NCBI GenBank assembly: GCA_030765045.1
Contig: CM060964.1
Location: 316,702,128 to 316,766,127, forward strand
Length of the DNA: 64,000 nucleotides
Reading direction: 5' to 3'
DNA from: Tenodera sinensis
Taxonomy: Eukaryota > Arthropoda > Insecta > Mantodea > Mantidae
The position numbers were made by a program, and so were the translations under genes. Position 1 is the stretch's first letter; each line of letters starts with the position of its first letter. This document shows, in pieces, positions 1 to 11,269 of this stretch. The notes under the pieces were generated by a model. That model worked only from the letters and a program-made list of their open reading frames with translations. It searched no databases and was not told where the DNA came from.

Positions 1-1451
1 TGACGAGAACGGTGACGGTGTCGAGAACGGTGACGGTGTCGAGAACGGTGACAGTGTCGAGAACGGTGACGGTGACGAGAACGGTGACGGTGACGAGAAC
101 GGTGACGGTGAATAGAACGGGCACGTGACGACAACGGTGACGGTGACAACGGTAACGGTGACCAGAACGGTGATTCAGACGAGAAAGGTGAATATGACGA
201 GACGGTGTCGCTGACGAGAATGGTGACTTTGACGAAAACGGTATTGTTCACGAGAACGGTTACGATAACGGTAACGGTGAGAACGGTGGCGAAATCGGTG
301 ACGGTGACGAGCACGGTGATGAGAATGGTGAAGAGAGCGGTGATGAGAACGGTGAGAACGATGACGGAGAGGAGAACCGTCACGAGAAGGGTGAAGAAAA
401 CGGAGAGTAATACGGTGACGGTGAGGAGAAAGGTGACAACGGTAACGAGAACGGTCATGCTTACGTGACGGTGACGGTGAGAACGGTGAAGGGAACTGGC
501 ATGGTCATGGGGACGAGAACGGTGACGGTGACGAGAACGGTAACGGTAACCGTGATGGTGACAAGAACGGTGACGTGAACGCTGACGAGACCGGTGACGT
601 GAACGCTGACGAGAACGGTGTCGTGAACGCTGACGAGAACGGTGACGAGAACGGTGACGGTGACGAGAATGTTGACGATGAGCAGAACGGTTACGGTGAC
701 GAGAACGGTGACGGTGAGGAGAACGGTGACGTGAACGGTGACGGTGACGAGAACGGTTACGGTGACGAGAACGGTGACGAGAACAGTAACGAAAACGGTG
801 ACGGTGACGAGATGGTGACGGTGACGAGAACGGTGATGGTGATGAGAACGATGACGAGAGCGGTGGCGGGAACCGTGAAGGGAACGGTGTCGATTACGTA
901 CAGTAGAACGGGGACGGTGAGTAGATCGGTAACGAGGACGGTGACGAGAACGTGTCGGTGACGAGAAATGAAACAGTGACGAGAACAGTGTCGGGAGTGA
1001 AAACGGTGACGCTGACGGGGACGAGAACGGTGACCGTAACGAGAAAGTTGAGCGTGACGAGAACAGTGATGGTGAGGAGAACGAGCGCGTGTACGGTGAG
1101 AACGAGAACGGTGAAGAGAACGGAAATGGTGATGGGAGTGGTAACGATGACGGTAACCAACGGTGACGGCGACGAACGGTGATGAGAACGGTGTCGGTGT
1201 CGAAAACGGTGACCGCGACGAGAACGGTGACGGTGACGAGAAGAGTGACGGTGACGAGAGCGGTGACGGTGACGACAAAGGTGACAATGACGAGAACGGT
1301 TACGATGACGAAAACGGTGACAGTCTCGAGAACAGTGACGGGGATGAAACGGTGACGCTGATGGCGACGTGAGCGGTGACCGTGACGAGAAAGGTGACGG
1401 TGACGAGAACGGTAACGGTGACTAGAACATTGACGAGAACGGTGACACCGA
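1..1451. repeat. CpG-rich minisatellite (GACGAGAACGGT / GACGGT units)
   Basis: Tandem array built from 6-bp words (GACGAG, AACGGT, GACGGT) that combine into 12- and 18-bp units such as GACGAGAACGGTGACGGT, with point variants throughout. The period is a multiple of three, so several frames stay open on both strands and give Thr/Val-rich or Asp/Glu/Asn/Gly-rich conceptual peptides. I read these as by-products of the repeat, not genes. The array begins at or before the window edge. It is unusually rich in CpG for this otherwise AT-rich region. Confidence 0.95.
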
Positions 1452-1753
1452 GTGCACACTTCTTCCGTGGAGCTTTCCGTTAGGGCAATACCTGATTTCC
1501 TAAACAGTCTCCCCTCCTGGTGTTACACAGGCGAGGAAGTGGATACGCCACTTACGCGCGTCAACCCATGAGGGTACTACCTAAAAACCTCGGTCGGGTG
1601 CCGGACGTCTAGCTTACCGTGTACTAGCTCTGCAGGTTAGTACCGGGGAACGTTGAGGCGTTTCATAACCCCGCCTTGACAAGTCTCAAGGTCCCATGAG
1701 TATCGGGAAACTCTGCCCCGCCGAAACGAGAACGGTGACGGTGACGAGAACCA
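1452..1753. repeat. Dispersed repeat inserted in the minisatellite, then array resumes
   Basis: About 275 bp of unrelated GC-rich sequence interrupts the array, after which the GAGAACGGTGACGGTGACGA pattern resumes for about 25 bp (1728-1753). The last ~100 bp (about 1624-1724, starting TAGCTCTGCAGGTTAGTACC and ending GCCCCGCCGA) recur with a few mismatches at 18,298-18,400, so this is an interspersed repeat. No polymerase III boxes or coding sequence were recognised. Confidence 0.7.
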
Positions 1754-2851
1754 ACATAATCAAAACAAAAATATTAGCAATGTTAATTTCAAAAGTGATA
1801 AACATAATGATACACACATCAATAAGAATAAAATAATAAATTTAATATTAATGTTAATAATATAAACAATATAAATAATGTAATAATTTAATATAAAACA
1901 ATGACGTCAAACAGAAATAACAATGACTAATAATAACATACAACAATAAGATTAATAAGAAACAAAGAAATGTCAAACACTACGCCCCTCATGTTTGTAT
2001 GTTACGGCGATTTTCAATCTGTAATCCGTAATGTTAGACCATGGGAGCATATACAGGAATGAGTTTATTCGTGGTAAATGAAGTCTGGTATGGGAAGTGG
2101 AAAATAGTTTAAGACTGTTGCTCTCTATCATCACACGCTACACTCGCCAGTTGAAGCCTGGGCATTTTCCTTGCCGGTTGCTTCTCTTACAAGCAGAACA
2201 AAGTTCACGCACGCCACTGACTGGAATTTGTCCGCTGATTTCTGCAGCTGTTTTAACGCACGAAGGGTCATCTACATACCCGAGGGCCGGCTGGAGTGAT
2301 CCATTTTTAATCTAAAGATTTGTACTATTTTTTAGAATACAAAACAAAAAATTGATATGTTCGCGGAAATCCAGTTGCCGGTGTTCAGGCATGAACAGGT
2401 TAAGATTGGAATTAGCCTGACGGAGAACCTCCAGTAATAGTGCGGCACGCAGGCCAGATCGGGCCATTTCTGTTTTCAACGTAAGTCACTCTCGCAAGTG
2501 TAGCAACATTCAATCACAATAATCACCTCATTTCTCCACCCACAAAACCTCTCATATTCTTTTTTGTAAACATCCTTTAATTTCCCTGGAATTAATAAAC
2601 TCTGAGCACTCTTGGCTTCGTTCAAAATATCAAGCAGAATACAATCCATATTGTCAATAGTAAAACTTACCTTCCATTTTCCTCTATAAGTGGTGAAACG
2701 AATGAAACATCACATCTGTGATCTCTGATAAATTATAATTTTTCATTTAGCAAATTTATTAATTGTTTTTACGTATGTAACACGTGTATAATCTTTTCAT
2801 TGTGACACTCGTAAAAATTTGCTTTCGCTTTCGCTCACACGCTAAACGTAT
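1754..2851. other. No recognised feature; AT-rich then mixed sequence
   Basis: The first 220 bp are strongly AT-rich with short AATAAT-like runs. The rest has ordinary composition with no long open frame, TIR or known domain that I can see. A 72-codon frame at 2097-2315 has no recognisable similarity. Confidence 0.5.
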
Positions 2852-3904
2852 GGGAGTCATTCCACGTCAAATCGCACAAAATATGGCATAAATTGACCTT
2901 AATATCTCAGATTTTCTTGAATTTTTTGGGTGTTTTGGAGCAAAATACATTTGACCCGTGTTTCTTCGTTTTATAAAAAAAATTATTTTGGCAGATATTA
3001 ATTTCTGAAATGTCCCAAAAATCGCGCGCTCTCACCCTTCGATCAATCATACCTCCGACTGTAATCAACCAAATTACTTGAACTTTGGCTCAAATTAAAG
3101 ATAAATTGTAGTATTTCGTGAGGTATTTATTTGAAAATTTTATTAATTATTATTATTATATTTTATACGATTAAAGTTTTAAAGTTAGATACTAAAACTC
3201 CACCATTTAAAAATCTGAAAAAACCCTCAAAATACACAGAAGTTTATTCAATAATCTCAGAAAAAAATAGAATGGAGTCTCTAATAGTTCAGTTGTAATT
3301 CACTTTACAAATCAGTGCAGCGGACTCGCGTGGCAGCGGTGACGGCTACCGTAACCTCACACAATTACCACCTTCCATTACGGCAACTGTTCATTGCTTG
3401 AGGTTCCATGAACGTTACAACAGTACAGTAAGGAGAACACTGCTAACTGACACTATTATATGTTCACTATTAGCATCTTCAAACTGTATTTAAAATATGC
3501 ATTTTAAACTGTTTCCATACAACACAAAACTTTAAATTTCTACTCGTCTACCTCCTTCGAAAGAAAATTGTTTCTCTATAGTTTCAGTTTTTGACAAAGG
3601 AATGAAGGAGTGTAATTTTAAAGCACAGCTGGACCCATCGTTCTTGGCCCCTGACCTTGACTGTAAGTCATGTAGACGAACCCATAACTTTTGTCTGTTT
3701 CATCACTCATATTGTATACTTCTGCGAGTGAAGCCATGCACAACATGGTGATAGAGAGGGAAGGTAATGATGTCTGCATTATCTGAGACAGTGCTTGCTA
3801 ATTCACAAGTGCTTTTTAGTGCAGAGTGCAGTTGAAGGCATAGATCTTTACGATAGAGTGAATATAGTGTATTTGTGAGACATTGATCATAGCATAAATC
3901 AATT

Positions 3905-4204
3905 ATGCCACCTGTTCGTTCTAAATTATGGACCAAAACATTACACAGTCAGAGCAGAGAAACTGTTTCAGAGCTATGGGAGTACATGAAGAAAGAAGCT
4001 AAACGCAAAGACTGCTTACATCAGATTTTTCAAAAAAAAAAAAAAATAAATAAATAAAAAAAATAAATAAATAAAAAATAAAAAAATAATGAAAAAATAA
4101 TAAAAAATAATAAAAAATAATAAAAAATAATAAAAAAATAATAAAAAAATAATAAAAAATAATAAAAAAATAAAAAAAAAAAAATAAAAAAAATAAAAAA
4201 AAAA

Positions 4205-4237
<33 letters not shown>

Positions 4238-4380
4238 AAATCAAGGTTCAAAAGCGCGTATCAGATGCCACAGGAGTATCAGAAAGAAGGTGCATTGTGG
4301 AGACATTTTTCTACATGGACTGTACTGCCTTAGTAAGAAGTTACATGAGCAACATATGAAGCTGACGCACCAATTCGCAT
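3905..4380 (+). pseudogene. Transposase N-terminal fragment with helix-turn-helix, broken by an A-rich tract
   Basis: An open frame starts at ATG 3905 (begins MPPVRSKLWTKTLHSQSRE) and includes a Trp-Glu-Tyr-Met helix followed by a Lys/Arg-rich stretch. It runs into an A-rich low-complexity tract at about 4029. Beyond the tract, about 4241-4300, the frame KVQKRVSDATGVSERRC reads on. That motif resembles the helix-turn-helix (ATGVS-type) near the start of many insect DDE transposases. The catalytic part is missing or unrecognisable. The TIRs at both ends support a transposon origin. Family assignment is inference. Confidence 0.55.
4029..4241. repeat. A-rich low-complexity tract (AAATAAAAAATAAT)n
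   Basis: About 210 bp of nearly pure A with T every 3-7 bases. It lies inside the transposase fragment and separates the two halves of the helix-turn-helix region. The minus-strand Phe/Ile/Tyr-rich frames across it are artefacts. Confidence 0.95.
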
Positions 4381-4991
4381 GCTGTCTGCAGTCACCTGCC
4401 TTGGTACTCGCTTTCAAGCTTTACATCTCGTATTTCCTCCAGGAGCCAAGAACGGCGAATCCAGCTGTACAAATGGATCACTACTTCCTGTCCTCCGTGA
4501 ATGCTTGCAGGCCTACAGAAAAAAAAAATGTAGCAAATGCACTTACGCTCTCTCCATAGCTTTTAAAGTCTTATTTTATAGATAAAATGTCAGGGAATAC
4601 GTGTATATCTTTTTTATATTTTTAACACATCGATTTAAATTCTGTTTTTGGTGTTACAAAATATAGCATAAAAAAACAGTCCAAAATTTGTATGTAATAA
4701 TGATTGATCGAAAGTTGTTAAAAGTGTTGTATTTACCCTTTCCAGTGCGCCAAACCCCAACTCTCGACTGTATGTGGCCTTAGGGCTTAGAGTAACAAGT
4801 GATTTTATATTACGGTACGCGCAGAAATTGCTTAGTTTCTAATAGCCATAACTAAGCAAATAATTTAAAAATACGAAAATAAAAAAAAAAATACTTGTCT
4901 CCTTATTTGATACCTATTATGCATAAAAAAATTTGAACCTCCTACGAAAAAGTCGTGTTTTACGGGTGTGCGATTTGACGTGGATTGGTCC

Positions 4992-7300
4992 ATATGTAGT
5001 TCTGTCACAAACAGATTATACATAGTTACATAAATAACAATTGCGGAAAGTTAGAGAATATAATACTTGTAATTAATATGTTGCGCTTCTACTGTTTTCG
5101 TTAGCTCAGGTGGAACAGTGAGTAATATTTGACAAGTGACGGTGATCAGTAATATGTGCAGTGGCAAGGTATGACGTGGATAGTGAAGTTTGAAGTGATA
5201 GTTGAAGTTAGCTCCCTCCAACTTGGAGAGGGCTCATGACGTCAGAGCACTGATATGTCCGTGGGCTAAAAACCAAACTGACTCGTCGTACCGTGGTTGG
5301 GTATATTTGCTGCAGAGCGTGGGACTCAGTAAACAAGTACACGTGCTTGTCCAAGGCTGTTCTTGGGGTGTTGAAGGTATCACGTGTACAAAGTCCTTGC
5401 TTTCAACGGATTGTATCTCGGTATGCTAGGCGTTCATCTTACGCTTTCACCTTTAGTATAAGCTCCCGATAGTTCAATATATTCAATTTAAAGTTGTGGT
5501 GCTAGTCTCTTTCCCAAAATACAACAGAATTGTTATAAGGCAATTTATCGATGAAATTTGGCCAGAATTGCCGAACATTTTGATTTTTACATTTAGCATT
5601 TTTTATTATGCTTTAATGACACATTTTTGTTTTCACAATATCGGCCATTTCTAAAGCTCCAGGAGGGCATTTAAATATCACATAGCGGGTGAGCGTTTCT
5701 CGCTAAACTTCGTCACTACAGCTTTGAAATGCAACTTTTGCTTTCACTGGTATTGATTTTATTCACTTGCAGGTAATTTTGCTTCAGAGAGGTTGTTTGT
5801 TGGCTGTGCTGAAATGAACTTGATATTTCGAGCTGAAATACCGCGAATGTGACACATATTTTGCTTCCAAACAGAGTAACTCTTGTTTTTCAACATTTTA
5901 CACTATTCAAAATGCTCCTTGAACCCTTGTTTATAACTTACTAGCTCGAAAGTTTCAAAAGGACTTCACAGATGAAAGTATTAGTTTTTCATGCACTAGT
6001 TCACAAATATTAAATAATTGAGTTGAAATTAAATATTTTTCATAACTCATACTGAAAAAGTTGAAAATATCAATAAACTGCACGCAAAATATTTTGTTTT
6101 CTCTTAAACGAATTAAATCTAAGCAATGGGTGTACAGCAGTTTTTTATATCTGTATACTCAGCTCAAATGAACAATTTAGAAATTACAAAAAAAACTGTA
6201 GGCTTCAAGATTCATTTCATATTAGCATATCAAAAAGTGATTTATTAATAAATATATTTTAATTTAAAAACGGGTTGACATAGGATATTGAAATTCTGTG
6301 TATACTATATATTTTATGTTCTGTGCGTGGGAAAAAATTCAAAGCAATCGGAAGAAAGCTGTGCATTTTTTAATGTTCATAGATACATTGCATCAACAGA
6401 ACTTGTAGTTTTTCTTGCATTACTGCATTAATTGTAGACATCTTTCTTCCCTCACTTTCTCTCACTCTCTCCGCTCCCGTTAACCCTAATTTTGAACTCC
6501 TTATCTCTCAGGCATTCTCTCTTTTTCACCTCTTTATTGCTGTCATACTATCTCTCTGTGATGTGCAGGTTAATATGGTATTTTCTAAAGCCAACAATGA
6601 AACTGCTTCTACTGAAAGGTTAGTGTAATGAGAGGTTTAATATTACAACATAACATTTCCTTTGGTAACCACAAAGCATCAGAAAAAATTTCAATTATAC
6701 TGTCTCAAATATTAACATGTTTTGTGCAATCGAATAATGGCAACAAAATTTGGTATAACTAATTATATATTAATATATTAGAATCTACTCTCAAACGTTT
6801 ATCAAAATGTATGATTATTAATATTAATAATTATGGTGTATTTATCATCAAACTTGATAAAACTCCCAATATATAATTCATTTTATAATGCACCTTTATA
6901 ACTCTTTCATCAATAAGAATCTAATTGCGTCGGATAAACTATTCTGTTTGTGAGACCTACGATATTTTATATAAAAGCTTTATAGCACTCGATACACACT
7001 TTACAGTACATCATTTTGAGGTAATTTATTTCTTCAAATCGGAAATTGTTAAAAATAGTTCGCGCACGGATTTATTACAACAGGTATGCATCACGTTCAA
7101 TGAGGTTTTATTTCATTATTTATATTTAAGTATATCGTGATGCAACTTCGAGCACTGGTTCAACGCCAGATACAGGGAAATCAAATTGGGATAATATAGG
7201 AAAATATTGGGCAGGCAGAAAAGCTACAATAGAAGAAAACCACACACCAGAACTCCAAATAAACTATAGCATTGAGCGCACATTGCAATAAAATTAAAGA
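4992..7300. other. No recognised feature
   Basis: AT-rich sequence with no open frame above 75 codons that looks like protein, no TIRs and no tandem repeats of note. A pyrimidine-rich stretch of CTCTCT type lies at about 6445-6545. Confidence 0.5.
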
Positions 7301-7304
7301 AATA

Positions 7305-7464
7305 ATGATAATTATAATGATGATAATAGTAATAATAATAGTAGTAATAATGATGATAGTAATGGTGATGATGATGATGATCATGATGATAATCATGATG
7401 ATGATTACATTGCAATAAAATTAAAGAAATGATAATTATAATAATATGATAATAATGATAATTA

Positions 7465-7465
<1 letters not shown>
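7305..7465. repeat. (AAT/GAT)n microsatellite
   Basis: Degenerate trinucleotide array of AAT, GAT and AGT. A 24-bp segment (from CATTGCAATAAAATTAAAGA) occurs twice, at about 7283 and 7408, bracketing the GATGAT core. This suggests a local duplication during array growth. Confidence 0.85.
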
Positions 7466-7711
<246 letters not shown>

Positions 7712-9335
7712 AATAAATCAGTACAAAATCTATTACAAGAACATCGAAAGGAATTTCTGAATGTGAATTATGAAATGGAAACAGAAGGCATTAATATAGT
7801 TTTAGACATAGAACTAGTAAAGTTAGTAATTGGACAACTTAAGAATGGTAAGGCCTTTGGAACAGATGGTATTTATCCTGAACTTATTAAACAGGGAACG
7901 GATAAACTGTTTGAAATGTTGAGACTACTTTTGGAAAGATGTCTAAATGGTGAAGAGATACCAAAATCATGGAAAACAGGGCTTATATCCGTCATCCATA
8001 AAAAAGGAAAAAAGATGATTGCAATAATTACAGGGATATTGCAGTACTTAACACAGTCAGTAGAATATATGGAAAAAATTTGAAATATATGTTAGAAGAT
8101 TATTATAAGGGACAAGAAGATGAAGAACAGGCAGGCTTCCGAGCTGGGAGATCAACGACTGATCACATTTTTGTGGTAAAGCAGTTAATGGAAAAGAAAT
8201 ATGTTAAAGGGCAGTCATTGCATCTTTTATTAGTTGATTTACAAAAAGATTATGACTCCGTTCCGTTACAAAAATTATGGGAAGTATTAAAGAATAAAAT
8301 AGACAATAAGCTTCTCTTAAATGCCATTGGGAAATTATATGAAAATGCAACTTCTAGAATCAAGATAGGAAAGAACATTTCGGAGGAATTCCTAGTAACA
8401 AAAGGATTACGCCAAGGGTGTTGCCTGTCTCCAACATTATTTAAGATGTATATACAGCAAGCTTTATCCAATTGGAAGAAGAAATGTAAAAATATGGGAA
8501 TACCTATTAATAACTCCGCAATTTATACACTGTTATTTGCTGATGATCAATTGGTTATAGCTCAAGATTATGATGACATAGAATATATGACTAGAAAACT
8601 TATGGAAGAATACACTAAATGGGGCTTAAAAATAAATTTGTAGAAAACACTATATATGTCTTGTGGGGATGAAAGGAAAGACTTGATTTTGGAAGATGGA
8701 ATGGGACGTATCAAAGGACGAGAAGAATGTGAATATTTGGGGGTTAAAATAAATTCAAACTGCAGTCAGGGAAATGACATAAAATATAGAATCCAGAAAG
8801 GTAGATCAACAATAGCTATGTTGAACGGAATTTTGTGGGATAAGGCATTAGCAGTGGATACAAAATTACAAATATATAATAAGAAGCACTATAACTTATG
8901 GAGCGGAAACATGGCACCTAAATACAAACCTGAAATTAAAATTGCTTTCCACTGAAATGGATTGTTTTAGAAGATCCACTAGGCATTCTAAATTAGAGAA
9001 AATTAGAAATACAACTATTAGACAAAAAATGAATGTTAATGATACATTATTAGATTTTATAAAATACAAACAATTGGAATGGTATGGTCATACACGTAGA
9101 ATGATGGAAACAAGATTGCCGAGACAAGTTTTGGAATGGATTCCACCAGGGAGAGGAAAGAGGGGAAGACCGCGGAAAACCTGGATAGATCATATAAGGA
9201 GTAGTATGAAGGAGAAGAATTTAGAAGAGCGGGATTGGGAAATAAGAGAAGAATGGAGGAAGAAGATACGTACTTAAACACTTTGGATACAGCAAGATGT
9301 GATCTCACATTGTAAACCTGTTGATAAATAAATAA
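7712..9335 (+). pseudogene. LINE (non-LTR retrotransposon) reverse transcriptase, 5'-truncated and frameshifted
   Basis: Codes for a reverse transcriptase that would copy LINE RNA at the target site. In order: an N-terminal RT segment with KNGKAFGTDGIYPELIK (from 7820s); a frameshift near 8080; QAGFRAGRSTTDHIF; the LVDLQKDYDSV block; GLRQGCCLSPTLF (about 8406); and the catalytic LLFADDQLVIA (about 8530). An in-frame stop lies at 8641, then the thumb region, a second frameshift at about 8945, and a C-terminal tail with GRGKRGRPRKTW (about 9150). No apurinic endonuclease is present, so the 5' half is lost. The tail type is common in insect RTE-like LINEs, but the clade is not certain. The 3' end GATAAATAAATAAAAAAT runs directly into an ATT array. 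Confidence 0.9.
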
Positions 9336-9338
9336 AAA

Positions 9339-9413
<75 letters not shown>

Positions 9414-9472
9414 ATTAATATTATTATTATTATTAATATTAATATTATTATTATTATTATTATTAATATTAA

Positions 9473-9509
<37 letters not shown>

Positions 9510-9838
9510 ATTATTAATATTGTTATTAATATTGTTATTAATATTGTTATTATTATTGTTATTAATATTGTTATTATTATTGTTATTATTATTGTTATTA
9601 TTATTGTTATTGTTATTATTGTTGTTATTATTGTTGTTATTATTGTTGTTATTATTGTTGTTATTATTGTTGTTATTATTGTTGTTATTGTTATTATTAT
9701 TGTTATTGTTGTTGTTATTGTTATTGTTGTTGTTGTTGTTGTTGTTGTTATTGTTGTTGTTATTGTTGTTGTTATTGTTGTTATTGTTGTTATTGTTGTT
9801 ATTGTTGTTATTGTTGTTATTGTTATTGTTATTATTAT
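9336..9838. repeat. (TTA/TTG)n trinucleotide array
   Basis: Starts as pure ATT, passes through AATATT-containing variants, then becomes TTATTG- and TTGTTG-rich. All frames lack stops and give poly-Leu, poly-Ile or poly-Asn conceptual peptides. These are not genes. Confidence 0.97.
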
Positions 9839-10196
9839 TAGTATTGTTATTATTAGTATTATTAGTATTATTAGTATTATTAGTATTATTAGTATTATTA
9901 GTATTATTAGTATTATTAGTATTATTAGTATTATTAGTATTATTAGTATTATTAGTATTATTAGTATTATTAGTATTATTAGTATTATTAGTATTATTAG
10001 TATTATTAGTATTATTAGTATTATTAGTATTATTAGTATTATTAGTATTATTAGTATTATTAGTATTATTAGTATTATTAGTATTATTAGTATTATTAGT
10101 ATTATTAGTATTATTAGTATTATTAGTATTATTAGTATTATTAGTATTATTAGTATTATTAGTATTATTAGTATTATTAGTATTATTAGTATTATT

Positions 10197-10257
<61 letters not shown>
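9839..10257. repeat. 9-bp tandem array (TATTATTAG)n, ending in (TTA)n
   Basis: About 40 almost identical copies of a 9-bp unit TATTATTAG fill 9839-10205, then roughly 50 bp of plain TTA close the array. The unit is a point variant of three ATT words that has been homogenised, so growth here was by 9-bp steps. Confidence 0.97.
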
Positions 10258-10258
<1 letters not shown>

Positions 10259-10971
10259 ACGGCTGAAATTGCACCGAACAGCTTCGTTCTGTTCATAGCG
10301 AATGTTCATTTATCAGCACTTTCATATATGAGAAGAAATCTACTTAGCCTATCCACTCTTTCCCACCTGCCAGCTGCGTCCGACATGCACATTGCTCATA
10401 AAACAGAAAATGTTAGTTGTTTGATCGGTAAACGGAATTTGGACGTTTATGCTTATTTGACACAAATTTTCTTCAGTAGAAAAATTGAATTAAAGTGAGC
10501 GTGATACAAATTTTACAGCGATTTTATACTTTTACGGTCGTCCTGTATTTTCTACGTCTTCCCGTTGATGCTTACACATAAGAAAGTTTATAATTGCAAC
10601 ATTTGAATCACTTTTCAAGGAAGATCATATCATCAATATTCATTTTTGCAATACTTGATATGTAAGTTAATCATGTTAACACATATTTGGTGGTGTAAGC
10701 TAAATTTACAATTTATTTATCCATTCCCATGGCAACAAAGCTAAAACTGGTAATTAATACTCACGGTACTAGTAGGAAATGACGTAATACCCAACAGCAT
10801 AGTAACCTAAACTAAGGTTTAATGAATCCTTAGCAAAATATACAAACGTATGAATTATCTATTGATTGAAATATTAAATGTGCAATTGGGTATGTTAACA
10901 CTAAGAAGCGATTCAAGCTTTAAATAAGGAAGATTAGTTAAGTTTATAAATATATCCCTATACTAGTCGCA
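10258..10971. other. No recognised feature
   Basis: Mixed AT-rich sequence without long open frames, TIRs or simple repeats. Confidence 0.5.
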
Positions 10972-10982
10972 CATCAAATAAA

Positions 10983-11230
10983 TGTCCGCGCCGTAGCCAA
11001 GTAGTTAGACCATTCGCTTCTCACCAAAGCGTCCCGGGTTTGATCCCAGGCAATCGCATGTGGGATTCGTGGTGGACCAAGCTGCGTTGGGGCGGGTTTC
11101 CTCCGGGTTCTCAGGTTTCCCCCGTCATCTCATTCCACCGGTGCTCCATCTTCATTCCATGTATCATCAGTGTCACCGCCTGCTGTGCCGTAGTAGTAAA
11201 AGCGGTCGTTACACACTACAAAACAAACAT
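10983..11230 (+). mobile_element. tRNA-derived SINE (family B, copy 1)
   Basis: The head resembles a tRNA gene with an A-box-like CCGTAGCCAAGTAGTTAGAC and a B box GGGTTTGATCCC. The body, with GGTTTCCTCCGGGTTCTC, CATCTCATTCCACCGGTGC and a 3' GTAGTAGTAAAAGCGG, is shared with the copy at 49,951. An 11-bp target duplication CATCAAATAAA flanks it at 10,972-10,982 and 11,231-11,241. The central TCCGGGTTCTCNGGTTTCCC block resembles the Nin-DC conserved SINE domain; that identification is from memory and tentative. Confidence 0.9.
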
Positions 11231-11269
11231 CATCAAATAAACAAAAACCAATATTAATTATTACAAAGT

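Larger units (their letters stand above)
2852..4991 (+). mobile_element. Decayed DNA transposon with terminal inverted repeats
   Basis: A 17-bp sequence CCACGTCAAATCGCACA at 2862-2878 is repeated as its exact reverse complement at 4967-4983. With looser matching the inverted repeat extends outward to GGAGTCATT on the left and GGACCAAT on the right. The 2.1 kb between carries the start of a transposase-like frame (3905 onward). No clean target duplication is visible. The superfamily is not certain. Confidence 0.7.

Noticed and set aside
205..1459. Thr/Val-rich, Asp/Glu/Asn-rich and Arg/His-rich frames on both strands
   Set aside because: They are translations of the 18-bp minisatellite, and overlapping frames on both strands are equally open.
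9057..10309. Poly-Asn, poly-Ile, poly-Leu and Asn-Asn-Thr frames
   Set aside because: Pure read-through of ATT and TATTATTAG arrays.
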